A stretch of DNA of 20,980 nucleotides. Source: an uncultured Bacteroides sp. Its GTDB lineage: Bacteria; Bacteroidota; Bacteroidia; Bacteroidales; Bacteroidaceae. The notes under the pieces are model-generated. The model was given only the letters and a program-made list of their open reading frames with translations, ran no database searches and had not been told where the DNA came from. Made by a program: the position numbers and the translations under genes. Of this stretch, positions 7,467 to 13,647 are shown piece by piece. The stretch is from NCBI GenBank assembly GCA_900546645.1, contig URDR01000054.1:1-20980 (forward strand), given 5' to 3'. Every line of letters starts with the position of its first letter. Position 1 is the stretch's first letter.

Positions 7467-8636
7467 TTAATCGCCTCTATAATAATAAAGCAACGCATGT
7501 CGAGCTATAAAATCGGCATTCTGACGAATCAGTTCATGCCCCTTTCCATCGGGAAAAGCTACATCAGGAAGCAAATTTTCACGCAACACATACAGCAACA
7601 AATCAGGAGGGCATAATGTTTCTTCAGTCAGCAGCCGGAATGCATGCTGCGATGCCAAGACGGAATTATACATCGGATTTGCCGAATCGGCTATGTATTC
7701 ACATATATCTTTTGCCAGCAAAATTCCTTTCTCCGGATTTGCCATCAATATAAAGTTGCGATGCGCTTTCATCTGGGGAAGTGTGTGACTGTCATCGTCA
7801 GCCCATTTCAGTTTTTCAACAAGAAAACGGCGCAAAGCGTCATATCCATTCAGGTAGACTACCGGACATCCACCGGTGGCATCCACAAAAAGCTGATAGG
7901 TTGCCGCATTTTTCCCACGCACCTTGGCAGGAACCGCTACCTCTGGCTGAAAGAGTCCTTTCACCGATTTCCATACCTGTGTATTCTCACCGGCTAAAAG
8001 TTCAATCCACTCGGAAAGAAACAGTGCCAAAGGACCTACCGGAACAATAAACCGGTCGGAAGGGGTAACATTTGCAATATATGGTTGCATGGAAGGTTCG
8101 GTCAGATAAGAATGCCCAAATAACCAAGCCAGTTTACGCCCAGCTTCTTTTTCATCGGCAAAAGAATCAAAATATCCTTCCAGCAACGGGTTTTCAGGAG
8201 CTTCTTCATAGGCCTCCGCCAATATACGATAAAATGTTGCGGCTTGCTTTTTTATCCGTTCATCCTCCGGATTGATATAGGCGTGCTTGTACAGTGCTTT
8301 TTCCCATGTATTCCATATCAAAAAGCATATATCTTCTTCATTCACCTCATCTGACTGATAATCAGATGACACCGGATAAAAAGGCAAAGGCTTACCATAT
8401 AAGCGCGTATGCTCACGTACAAAACCTTTCCAGCAGCCTAAACCGGAAATGACATCTTCTAAATAGGCTGCAATATAAAGACACATTTTCTTCCGGAACA
8501 ACAATGGAAGTTCATCCAACGCACAAACCGCATAAAGTTTGTTTGCCAAGCCCACGAAATAAGCATCTGAAGGCTGAATTAGGGTATAAGGATGGATTTC
8601 CATCCAGTCTTTGGGATAAATAACTTGTTTACTCAT
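7467..8636 (-). CDS. DUF3843-family protein, function unknown
   Basis: A 389-residue soluble protein beginning MSKQVIYPKDWMEIHPY and rich in Trp, Tyr and Leu. There is no signal peptide, membrane segment or recognisable catalytic motif. Its length and N-terminal motif fit what I recall of DUF3843, a family seen mainly in Bacteroidales; the family call is from memory. It starts 12 bases after the MFS transporter gene and is probably co-transcribed with it. No good terminator is visible after the stop; only a weak 6-bp hairpin with an A-rich loop lies at 7416-7436. Confidence 0.7.
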   Translation of the reverse strand: MSKQVIYPKDWMEIHPYTLIQPSDAYFVGLANKLYAVCALDELPLLFRKKMCLYIAAYLEDVISGLGCWKGFVREHTRLYGKPLPFYPVSSDYQSDEVNEEDICFLIWNTWEKALYKHAYINPEDERIKKQAATFYRILAEAYEEAPENPLLEGYFDSFADEKEAGRKLAWLFGHSYLTEPSMQPYIANVTPSDRFIVPVGPLALFLSEWIELLAGENTQVWKSVKGLFQPEVAVPAKVRGKNAATYQLFVDATGGCPVVYLNGYDALRRFLVEKLKWADDDSHTLPQMKAHRNFILMANPEKGILLAKDICEYIADSANPMYNSVLASQHAFRLLTEETLCPPDLLLYVLRENLLPDVAFPDGKGHELIRQNADFIARHALLYYYRGD

Positions 8637-8648
8637 AAATAGTTCGTT

Positions 8649-9827
8649 TTATTGCTTAGTAAAAACGGTAACAGCCAATGAACATATTACCAAAAAGATA
8701 CCCACGCTTACCACTCCAAGCCAACCCAACGCGTGCCAAAAAGAGCCGGCAAGAAAAGTTCCCAGCGAACCGCCTACAAAGTAAGTTGTCATAAATATAG
8801 TATTGGCGCGACTTGAAGCTTGAGGAACGAGCGACAAGACACGCGTTTGATTACTAATCTGAACGCATTGCATACCAATATCGATAATGACAATACCGAT
8901 TATAAAGGAAATATAAGTGTACTGGAAAAGCAACATCCCTATCCATGCAATTATCATCAGTACACAACCGATATAAGTTAATTTTCTTGCTCCTAATCTG
9001 CGAACCGAACTTCCCACAAACGAGGCGGTTAACGCTCCGGCAATACCACATAAGCCCAACATTCCAATCAGGTTATTTCCTGTATAAAAGGGAGGTCCGC
9101 TTAATTTAAAAGCCAGACAGGCCCATAGTGCCAAAAAACTGCCAAAACAGAATCCTGCCCGCAGCGAGATGATACGGATTGCCGGATTATTCACATAAAG
9201 CGAAAACAAAGATTTCATTAAACCTCGATACGTTCCCTGATAATTAGATGGCGTATCGGGCAAAATTTTCATCACAATAAAAACGCAGGCTGCCATAAAA
9301 CAAGAAGCCACATAATACATTGTTCTCCACCCCCAATACTCTCCGATGATTCCACTAATGACACGTGAACCTAAAATTCCGGTCAGCAAACCACTTACCA
9401 GTATCCCAACATTACGTGCCTTATTCTCTGGTTTGGAAAACTGAGAAACAACAGGAATGAAAACCTGAGGCATCACCGAACAGATGCCAGTTACCAATGA
9501 AGCAAACAAGATAAAACGGATATCGGGAGATACGGCTATAAAAAACATAGATAAGGTCAGCAATGCAAAATTTATCACCACTATCTTCCGGCGCTCATAT
9601 AGATCCCCCAAGGGGATGATAAACAACAACCCTAAAGCATAACCTATCTGAGTGGTCATCGGTACCAGATTAGCAGTAAACTCTGAGATGCGTAAATCTT
9701 CACTGATACGATTCAGCAGCGGCTGGTTATAATATAAATTGGCCACTGCAATACCCGAAATGATAGCCAGCCCCCATAATAAGGAGGCAGGTATCCCTTT
9801 ATTTTCTTCTAAATATTTCACCATCAT
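8649..9827 (-). CDS. Major facilitator superfamily transporter (drug-exporter-like)
   Basis: 392 residues with about twelve hydrophobic segments in two halves. The first helix ends in GIAVANLYYNQPLL, a motif shared by many MFS members of the H+-antiporter type, and the loop between helices 2 and 3 reads GDLYERRKIV, the MFS motif A region. Such proteins usually export small molecules using the proton gradient; the substrate cannot be deduced. The start ATGATG is at 9827/9824. A leader of roughly 190 nt (see 9888-10029) lies upstream, and the DUF3843 gene follows after 12 bases. Confidence 0.9.
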   Translation of the reverse strand: MMVKYLEENKGIPASLLWGLAIISGIAVANLYYNQPLLNRISEDLRISEFTANLVPMTTQIGYALGLLFIIPLGDLYERRKIVVINFALLTLSMFFIAVSPDIRFILFASLVTGICSVMPQVFIPVVSQFSKPENKARNVGILVSGLLTGILGSRVISGIIGEYWGWRTMYYVASCFMAACVFIVMKILPDTPSNYQGTYRGLMKSLFSLYVNNPAIRIISLRAGFCFGSFLALWACLAFKLSGPPFYTGNNLIGMLGLCGIAGALTASFVGSSVRRLGARKLTYIGCVLMIIAWIGMLLFQYTYISFIIGIVIIDIGMQCVQISNQTRVLSLVPQASSRANTIFMTTYFVGGSLGTFLAGSFWHALGWLGVVSVGIFLVICSLAVTVFTKQ

Positions 9828-9887
9828 TTTCTAATTTCTTTTCACAAAATGATACGCTATTGCTACAGGTTCTTATAAGAAGTATTT

Positions 9888-9925
9888 CAGTTCGTCTACT
9901 TTACATCAAGAGGTAAGACGAACTG
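9888..9925 (-). promoter_or_regulatory. Hairpin in the MFS transporter leader
   Basis: CAGTTCGTCT (9888-9897) and AGACGAACTG (9916-9925) are perfect 10-bp inverted repeats around an 18-nt loop, about 60 bases upstream of the transporter start. No U tract follows on the minus strand, so it is not a simple terminator. It overlaps the 3' part of the 36-codon leader ORF, as expected for translation-dependent attenuation, or it may be the end of a dispersed repeat. Confidence 0.6.
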
Positions 9926-10011
9926 CATATGCATAGCTCTCCATCCATACCCACCAGCTTTTCCGGCAAATCTGATTTCCTTACTCTCCGTACCGGTAGA
10001 TAAAGCAACAT
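9901..10011 (-). CDS. Candidate 36-residue leader peptide upstream of the MFS transporter
   Basis: An ATG at 10011 opens 36 codons ending at TAA (9903-9901). The peptide begins MLLYLPVRRVRKSDLPEKL and ends in CICSSSYLLM. The ATG lies only about 10 bases from a candidate -7 element, so the transcript would be nearly leaderless. The end of the ORF overlaps the 10-bp hairpin. It could be a regulatory leader peptide, part of a dispersed repeat, or a chance ORF. I do not recognise a protein family. Confidence 0.35.
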   Translation of the reverse strand: MLLYLPVRRVRKSDLPEKLVGMDGELCICSSSYLLM

Positions 10012-10021
10012 AAAATCATAG

Positions 10022-10029
10022 CAAAAATA
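10022..10029 (-). promoter_or_regulatory. Candidate -7 element for the MFS-DUF3843 operon
   Basis: On the minus strand TATTTTTG matches TAnnTTTG. No TTTG lies at the usual 19-21 nt upstream, so support is from one element only. A start just downstream would give a leader of about 190 nt. Confidence 0.4.
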
Positions 10030-10208
10030 CAAAAAAACAATCTAAAAAGAAACATAACTGACAAAGCGTCGTAAAAAAGAGCAATTTGTCAGCAGACACT
10101 TTCCTTTATCGGTTAACAAAGTATGCAAAGATTTAAAACTGTATTCCACAAAGTAAAAGAAGTTTTCACAACATTAAAAAGACTGCCATTTTTTACGCTC
10201 TTTTCATA

Positions 10209-10225
10209 AGGGTACATTCTTTGCA
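10209..10225 (+). promoter_or_regulatory. Possible sigma-54 type promoter of the Hsp20 gene
   Basis: AGGGTACATTCTTTGCA contains GG-N10-GC in the spacing required for -24/-12 promoters and matches 9 of the 13 defined positions of TTGGCACGN4TTGCA, including TTGCA at the -12 end. It would start transcription near 10236, about 75 bases before the ATG. No good TAnnTTTG housekeeping element was found; the nearest is TAACTTTA at 10283-10290. This is a motif match only. Confidence 0.4.
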
Positions 10226-10296
10226 TTTTATACTGCGAATCGCAAAAATCAAGAAAACAAAGCGATTAGAAAATGTAATGTATAACTTTAAAATAT

Positions 10297-10301
10297 AGGA
10301 G
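10297..10301 (+). promoter_or_regulatory. Shine-Dalgarno of the Hsp20 gene
   Basis: AGGAG lies 9 bases before the ATG at 10311 and supports this start. Strong Shine-Dalgarno sequences are uncommon in Bacteroidota, so it suggests high translation. Confidence 0.6.
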
Positions 10302-10310
10302 ATTACAACT

Positions 10311-10739
10311 ATGATGCCTGTTAAAAAGTACAATAGTCAGACTTGGTTACCAAGTATTTTCAATGATTTTTTCGACAATGAATGGATGGTAAAAGCGAAT
10401 GCTACAGCTCCTGCTATCAATGTCATAGAAAGTGATAAGGACTATAAAGTTGAAGTAGCTGCTCCGGGCATGACAAAAGATGACTTCACCATTCATTTAA
10501 GTGAAGACAACGAACTGGTCATCACCATGGAAAAGAAAAATGAAAACAATCAGGAAAACAAAAAGTATTTGCGCCGGGAATTTTCTTACTCTAAATTCCA
10601 GCAAAGTCTGATTCTTCCCGATGATGTAGAAAAAGATAAAATCAGTGCTAATGTCAATGACGGTGTCTTGACCATTGATTTGCCTAAACGTACCCCCGAA
10701 GAAAAAGCCAAAGTAAACCGACAGATTGAAATTCATTAA
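10311..10739 (+). CDS. Small heat-shock protein, Hsp20/alpha-crystallin family
   Basis: A 142-residue protein with a short N-terminal region (WLPSIFNDFFDNEW). An alpha-crystallin domain follows (about 36-128) and contains VEVAAPGMTKDDFTIHL and the diagnostic NDGVLTIDLPK near residue 117. The C-terminal IEI (139-141) is the I-x-I motif that docks in neighbouring subunits during oligomerisation. It acts as an ATP-independent holdase in the cytoplasm, binding unfolding proteins. ATG codons at 10311 and 10314 are both possible starts; Shine-Dalgarno spacing favours the first. It stands alone with its own terminator. Confidence 0.95.
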   Translation: MMPVKKYNSQTWLPSIFNDFFDNEWMVKANATAPAINVIESDKDYKVEVAAPGMTKDDFTIHLSEDNELVITMEKKNENNQENKKYLRREFSYSKFQQSLILPDDVEKDKISANVNDGVLTIDLPKRTPEEKAKVNRQIEIH

Positions 10740-10763
10740 TCCATCGTCAAAGACATAATAAGA

Positions 10764-10819
10764 AGAAGATGTATCCTTCATTGAAGCGAAGTTTCATGTA
10801 AGATACACCTTCTTTTTTT
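10764..10819 (+). terminator. Terminator of the Hsp20 gene
   Basis: AGAAGATGTATC (10764-10775) pairs with GATACACCTTCT (10802-10813) with one mismatch, followed by seven Ts (10813-10819). The loop can fold further (CTTCA/TGAAG). Confidence 0.88.
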
Positions 10820-10843
10820 CATCTGAACCTTTGCACTGAAAAA

Positions 10844-11263
10844 TTATACAGCCTTCCCCATTACATAAGCATCTTGCAGCTTACTGTTTTCCGCAATCGC
10901 ACGCGGACCGGTTACTCCACCGCAAAAAAGAGTACCCGCAAGCCTGCTCTTAGGATAGCAGTCAATCCAACCCGTCAGCCCCACCTCTGCCCGCTTCGGT
11001 GTTTCCTCCTCTTCTTCTGCTGCGGTGGTAAGCAAATACACATCGCGGAACTTATAATCAAGAACAAACAAAGCGTTCAATCGGTCAATAAGCACTTTCA
11101 TTTGCCCACTCATTTCGTAATAATAAATAGGAGTAGCCCAGCAAACCACATCTGCATTCAGCACTTTCTGCATAATATCATTGACGTCATCGTTTATTAT
11201 ACATTTACCTAACTTCTGACAAGCAAGACAGCCTTTACAAAAGCCAATATTTTTACCTGCCAA
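10844..11263 (-). pseudogene. Flavodoxin-family / NAD(P)H-dependent oxidoreductase lacking its N-terminus
   Basis: The 139 residues match the latter part of the FMN-dependent flavodoxin-fold reductase family: CKGCLACQKLGKC, NDDVNDIMQKVLNADVVCWATPIYYYEMSGQMKVLIDR and a C-terminal YVMGKAV. Family members normally begin about 40-45 residues earlier with a beta strand and a GSPR-type loop that binds FMN phosphate. Here an in-frame stop lies five codons upstream (11276-11278), the only start in between is TTG at 11263, and no other frame upstream encodes the missing piece. A -7-like TAATTTTG is present at 11317-11310, so the remnant may still be transcribed. I read this as an N-terminal deletion; a shortened functional protein is possible but would lack the FMN phosphate loop. 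Confidence 0.75.
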
Positions 11264-11472
11264 TGACAGTATGGGCTAATACTGAGAACTATTTAATTTC
11301 TTCTGAACACAAAATTACGAAGATTTGATATTCAATATAGTACCTCAAATACGGAATATATTACCGAAAATCCGTTTTCGTGATTATATTTCGCATAATT
11401 TCATTTTTTCTGCATTCCCTCAAACCCATATTAAAAATAGCGGTTTACAACCGGATTGCAAAATTTGATTCC

Positions 11473-11480
11473 TATCTTTG
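11473..11480 (+). promoter_or_regulatory. -7 element of the Fur-family gene
   Basis: TATCTTTG is a perfect TAnnTTTG match 25 bases before the ATG at 11506. No clear -33 TTTG is present at the standard spacing. A promoter here also argues that the start is 11506 and not the upstream in-frame ATG at 11380. Confidence 0.6.
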
Positions 11481-11505
11481 CAATACACATTCAAACATAA
11501 GCCTG

Positions 11506-11973
11506 ATGAAGAAACAAGTCTGCAGTACCATACTTGAAGAGGCAGGTGTCCGCGTAACCTCCTCTCGTTTATTAATCTATGAAGCCATATCGGAAGAAGA
11601 AGATACATTCAGTCTGGGAAGCCTGGAAGACAAGCTGCAAAGCATCGATAAGTCAGTGATATTCCGCACACTGACTTTATTTCGTGAACACCGCCTCATC
11701 CACAGCATTGACGATGGAAGCGGTTCTGTTAAATATTGTCTCTGTCACAATTACGGACATTGCCAAAGCGAAGAGGCACACTGTCACTTTTATTGTGAAA
11801 TATGCGGAAAGACCTATTGCCTGAGCCAAGACCTAATTCCCAAAGTTCCATTACCCAACGGTTTCATGGCAAAAGAAGCCAGCTATATATTGAAAGGAAT
11901 ATGCGCCCGTTGCTCCAAACTACCCCAACACGCTTCCCAGATAAAGGAAAACCATACCGATAAGCACCAATAA
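11506..11973 (+). CDS. Fur-family metal-dependent transcriptional repressor
   Basis: 155 residues from the ATG at 11506. The frame is open back to 11380, but the -7 element lies inside that extension. The N-terminal winged helix (about 5-75) includes RVTSSRLLIYEAI and the recognition-helix region DKSVIFRTLTLFRE (48-61). The C-terminal half carries the structural zinc site with CEIC (97-100) and CARC (133-136), and a His/Cys-rich segment AHCHFYC (91-97) for metal sensing. Fur, Zur or PerR specificity cannot be read from sequence. Its last 54 bases overlap the 3' end of the convergent EamA gene. Confidence 0.92.
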   Translation: MKKQVCSTILEEAGVRVTSSRLLIYEAISEEEDTFSLGSLEDKLQSIDKSVIFRTLTLFREHRLIHSIDDGSGSVKYCLCHNYGHCQSEEAHCHFYCEICGKTYCLSQDLIPKVPLPNGFMAKEASYILKGICARCSKLPQHASQIKENHTDKHQ

Positions 11974-12825
11974 CAAATCGACTACTTTGCTCTTCAGATT
12001 CTTTTCACGGAAAACCATTGCTCCGAAAAGGAAGGAAACGATGACGCTTCCGCGACGTACCATCGAAACGATTGAAATCATAGAGCCATCCATACTTAAA
12101 GCATAAAAGTAAACAAAATCGGCAGCCGAAAGAAAAACGGATATTAAAATAATACACCAGTCCCAACGAAAAGGTGTGGTGGTTTTACGGCGGGGAAGCC
12201 AAAGAAACATCAATACGCCTCCCATCAAAAACAACTGATATACATTATACCATGATTGAACAACCATGTTATTGAATTGCTTCATCAGATACTTGTCATA
12301 CAATCCGCTCACCGCTCCGAATACAGCAGCCAATACCACAAACCAAATCCATTTATTATGCTGAAAGTCAATCCCCTCTTTCTTTCCCGAACGGCTCAGC
12401 ATAAAAAACGAAACAATAGCCATCAATACCCCAATCCACTGATAGACATTCAAGCGCTCTCCGAATATAAGCAAGGCTCCCACCAGAGTCATCACCGGAC
12501 GAGTGGCATTAATCGGACCTACTATAGTTAAGGGTAAATGCTTCATTCCAAAATAACCGAATGTCCATGAAGAAAGTACAATCAGTGATTTCAACAAGAT
12601 AAACCGATGTACCTCCCATCCTGCTTGAGGAACAAAGAAAATGGTTTGATTCAGCCATTCCGGCTTCCATGCAGAAATCAAGATAAAAGGTAAAAATATC
12701 AGGCTTGAGAAGAGTGTATTCAAACCCAGTACTGGAAGAACGGCATTGTTCGCCAATGATTTCTTCTTAAAAACATCATAGAATCCCAGCAGCGCCGCTG
12801 AGCAGAAAGCAAGTAATAACCACAT
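11920..12825 (-). CDS. EamA/DMT-family transporter
   Basis: 301 residues with about ten hydrophobic helices arranged as two EamA repeats. The first repeat ends GPINATRPVMTLVGALLIFGERLNVYQWIGVLMAIVSFFML; the second contains SIVSMVRRGSVIVSFLFGAMVFREKN before the last two helices. Drug/metabolite transporter family members move amino acids, nucleotides or other small solutes across the inner membrane; substrate unknown. It is convergent with the Fur-family gene and its stop (TAG, 11922-11920) lies 54 bases inside that gene. A promoter is visible upstream. Confidence 0.92.
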   Translation of the reverse strand: MWLLLAFCSAALLGFYDVFKKKSLANNAVLPVLGLNTLFSSLIFLPFILISAWKPEWLNQTIFFVPQAGWEVHRFILLKSLIVLSSWTFGYFGMKHLPLTIVGPINATRPVMTLVGALLIFGERLNVYQWIGVLMAIVSFFMLSRSGKKEGIDFQHNKWIWFVVLAAVFGAVSGLYDKYLMKQFNNMVVQSWYNVYQLFLMGGVLMFLWLPRRKTTTPFRWDWCIILISVFLSAADFVYFYALSMDGSMISIVSMVRRGSVIVSFLFGAMVFREKNLKSKVVDLLLVLIGMVFLYLGSVLG

Positions 12826-12850
12826 AAGATTTTGTTCTTTTTTCAGCGTG

Positions 12851-12882
12851 CAAAGATAGTAAAAGGGAAATGCAGTACCAAG
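12851..12882 (-). promoter_or_regulatory. Promoter of the EamA transporter gene
   Basis: On the minus strand TATCTTTG (12858-12851) matches TAnnTTTG. CTTG (12882-12879), a one-mismatch -33, lies 20 nt upstream; a perfect TTTG lies slightly farther at 12887-12884. The element is 26 bases before the ATG. Confidence 0.62.
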
Positions 12883-12887
12883 TCAAA

Positions 12888-13145
12888 AGTTTGCTTTTGC
12901 ACTTATGATTCTGGTCACGCACTGTTTTTCTCGCATCAGATATATGATCTCAGGAAAAAGGGAGCCGCCATGAAGACAGTCACTTGTTCAGGTTGACAGA
13001 AAAACGATTCATAAACCGGGACTATTACAAGAAAAAACTACTAATCGTCTAACCCCGAAAAATGCCCACTCACAACAGCTTTTCCTCAAGACAGCTGATT
13101 TAACCAGCTAAACAAGCATAAAACGAAGAACATAAATTCTACTGC
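12888..13145. other. Intergenic stretch without recognised content
   Basis: No ORF of useful size, tRNA-like fold or promoter pair is seen. Small inverted repeats occur (ATCAGATATATGAT; AGCTG...CAGCT) but no stem strong enough to call a noncoding RNA. A nine-codon ATG frame at 12970 has a purine-rich GGGAG upstream but is too short to support. Confidence 0.5.
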
Positions 13146-13185
13146 AAAAAAATTTCCCCTTCCTGATATTGTCAGAAAGAGGAAA
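13146..13185 (-). terminator. Terminator of the 83-residue domain protein gene
   Basis: On the minus strand TTTCCTCTTTCTGA pairs with TCAGGAAGGGGAAA across all 14 positions (two G-U) around a 5-nt loop (13167-13171), followed by seven Ts (13152-13146). It starts about 18 bases after the stop. Confidence 0.9.
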
Positions 13186-13203
13186 TATAACTGAAAAATC
13201 TTT

Positions 13204-13455
13204 TTAAAATTCAATTACTAAAGATTTACGTGCTGCCAAAACAAGATCTTGAGTCAAATCAATCTGATTTCCACTTGAAATTTCTCTGCCCATTTTAGAG
13301 TCCTTGGTCAAGACATTGTAGTGCTCTGCCAAAACTGTTTGCTCACTACCCGTACTGTTTAATACAATCATTTCCGTCTTTCCGTTTTCGACATGGGCAT
13401 ACAAGTATACTCCCTTCTGAGGAATATGATACTTTACCGTTTTACTTTCTGACAT
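13204..13455 (-). CDS. Stand-alone cyclomaltodextrinase/GH13 C-terminal-domain-like protein
   Basis: An 83-residue protein with no signal peptide. The pattern IPQKGVYLYAHVENGKTEMIVLNSTGSEQTVLAEHYNVL then SGNQIDLTQDLVLAARKSLVIEF resembles the C-terminal beta-sandwich of neopullulanases/cyclomaltodextrinases such as SusA (NGVYVYFR...KTVMVIMN...SGK..DL...L.VPA...LEL). No catalytic barrel lies upstream. A canonical promoter (13486-13518) and a strong terminator (13146-13185) flank it, so it is an independent gene and not simply debris. Possible roles are glycan binding or assembly with a full-length amylase; both are inference. Confidence 0.72.
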   Translation of the reverse strand: MSESKTVKYHIPQKGVYLYAHVENGKTEMIVLNSTGSEQTVLAEHYNVLTKDSKMGREISSGNQIDLTQDLVLAARKSLVIEF

Positions 13456-13485
13456 GTTCGTTTAGTTAGTTCAATTTTTGCGTTT

Positions 13486-13518
13486 CAAAGGTACAAACTT
13501 TACCAAACATCAAACAAA
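13486..13518 (-). promoter_or_regulatory. Bacteroides-type promoter for the 83-residue protein gene
   Basis: On the minus strand TTTG (13518-13515) is followed after 21 nt by TACCTTTG (13493-13486), a perfect -33/-7 pair 30 bases upstream of the ATG. Confidence 0.78.
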
Positions 13519-13570
13519 AACCCATGAAAGAATATGAGCAATTTATACAATTTTAATAAAAACAGACAAG

Positions 13571-13635
13571 AAAAAGGTGAATTTTACTTATTATGAAGCC
13601 TGAACTGAACTTCAGAACAAGTAAAATTCACCTTT
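13571..13635 (-). terminator. Long-stem terminator of the methylmalonyl-CoA decarboxylase operon
   Basis: AAAGGTGAATTTTACTT (13573-13589) and AAGTAAAATTCACCTTT (13619-13635) are perfect 17-bp inverted repeats. The 29-nt loop contains an inner TGAAG/CTTCA stem. On the minus strand the stem runs into TTTTT. It starts 12 bases after the mmdB stop. Confidence 0.88.
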
Positions 13636-13647
13636 CAGCTTACTACC

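Larger units (their letters stand above)
9828..10310. other. 483-bp divergent intergenic region between MFS transporter and Hsp20
   Basis: The left 190 bases look like a minus-strand transcribed leader with a 36-codon ORF, a 10-bp hairpin (9888-9925) and the small palindromes CTTATAAG (9872-9879), GCATATGC (9925-9932) and TACCGGTA (9991-9998). The middle (about 10030-10200) is A-rich with several CAAAG words and no clear structure. The right part holds the Hsp20 control region. Confidence 0.6.

Noticed and set aside
9888..10020. Known riboswitch class in the MFS leader
   Set aside because: I compared it by eye with remembered motifs of the TPP, cobalamin, FMN, preQ1, THF and guanidine classes and saw no match.
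10497..10781. 94-codon - strand ORF opposite the Hsp20 gene
   Set aside because: It is antisense to a strongly supported gene and begins in its terminator region.
11380..11505. N-terminal extension of the Fur-family gene by 42 codons
   Set aside because: The extension contains the perfect -7 element at 11473-11480, and the Fur-family domain begins right after the ATG at 11506.
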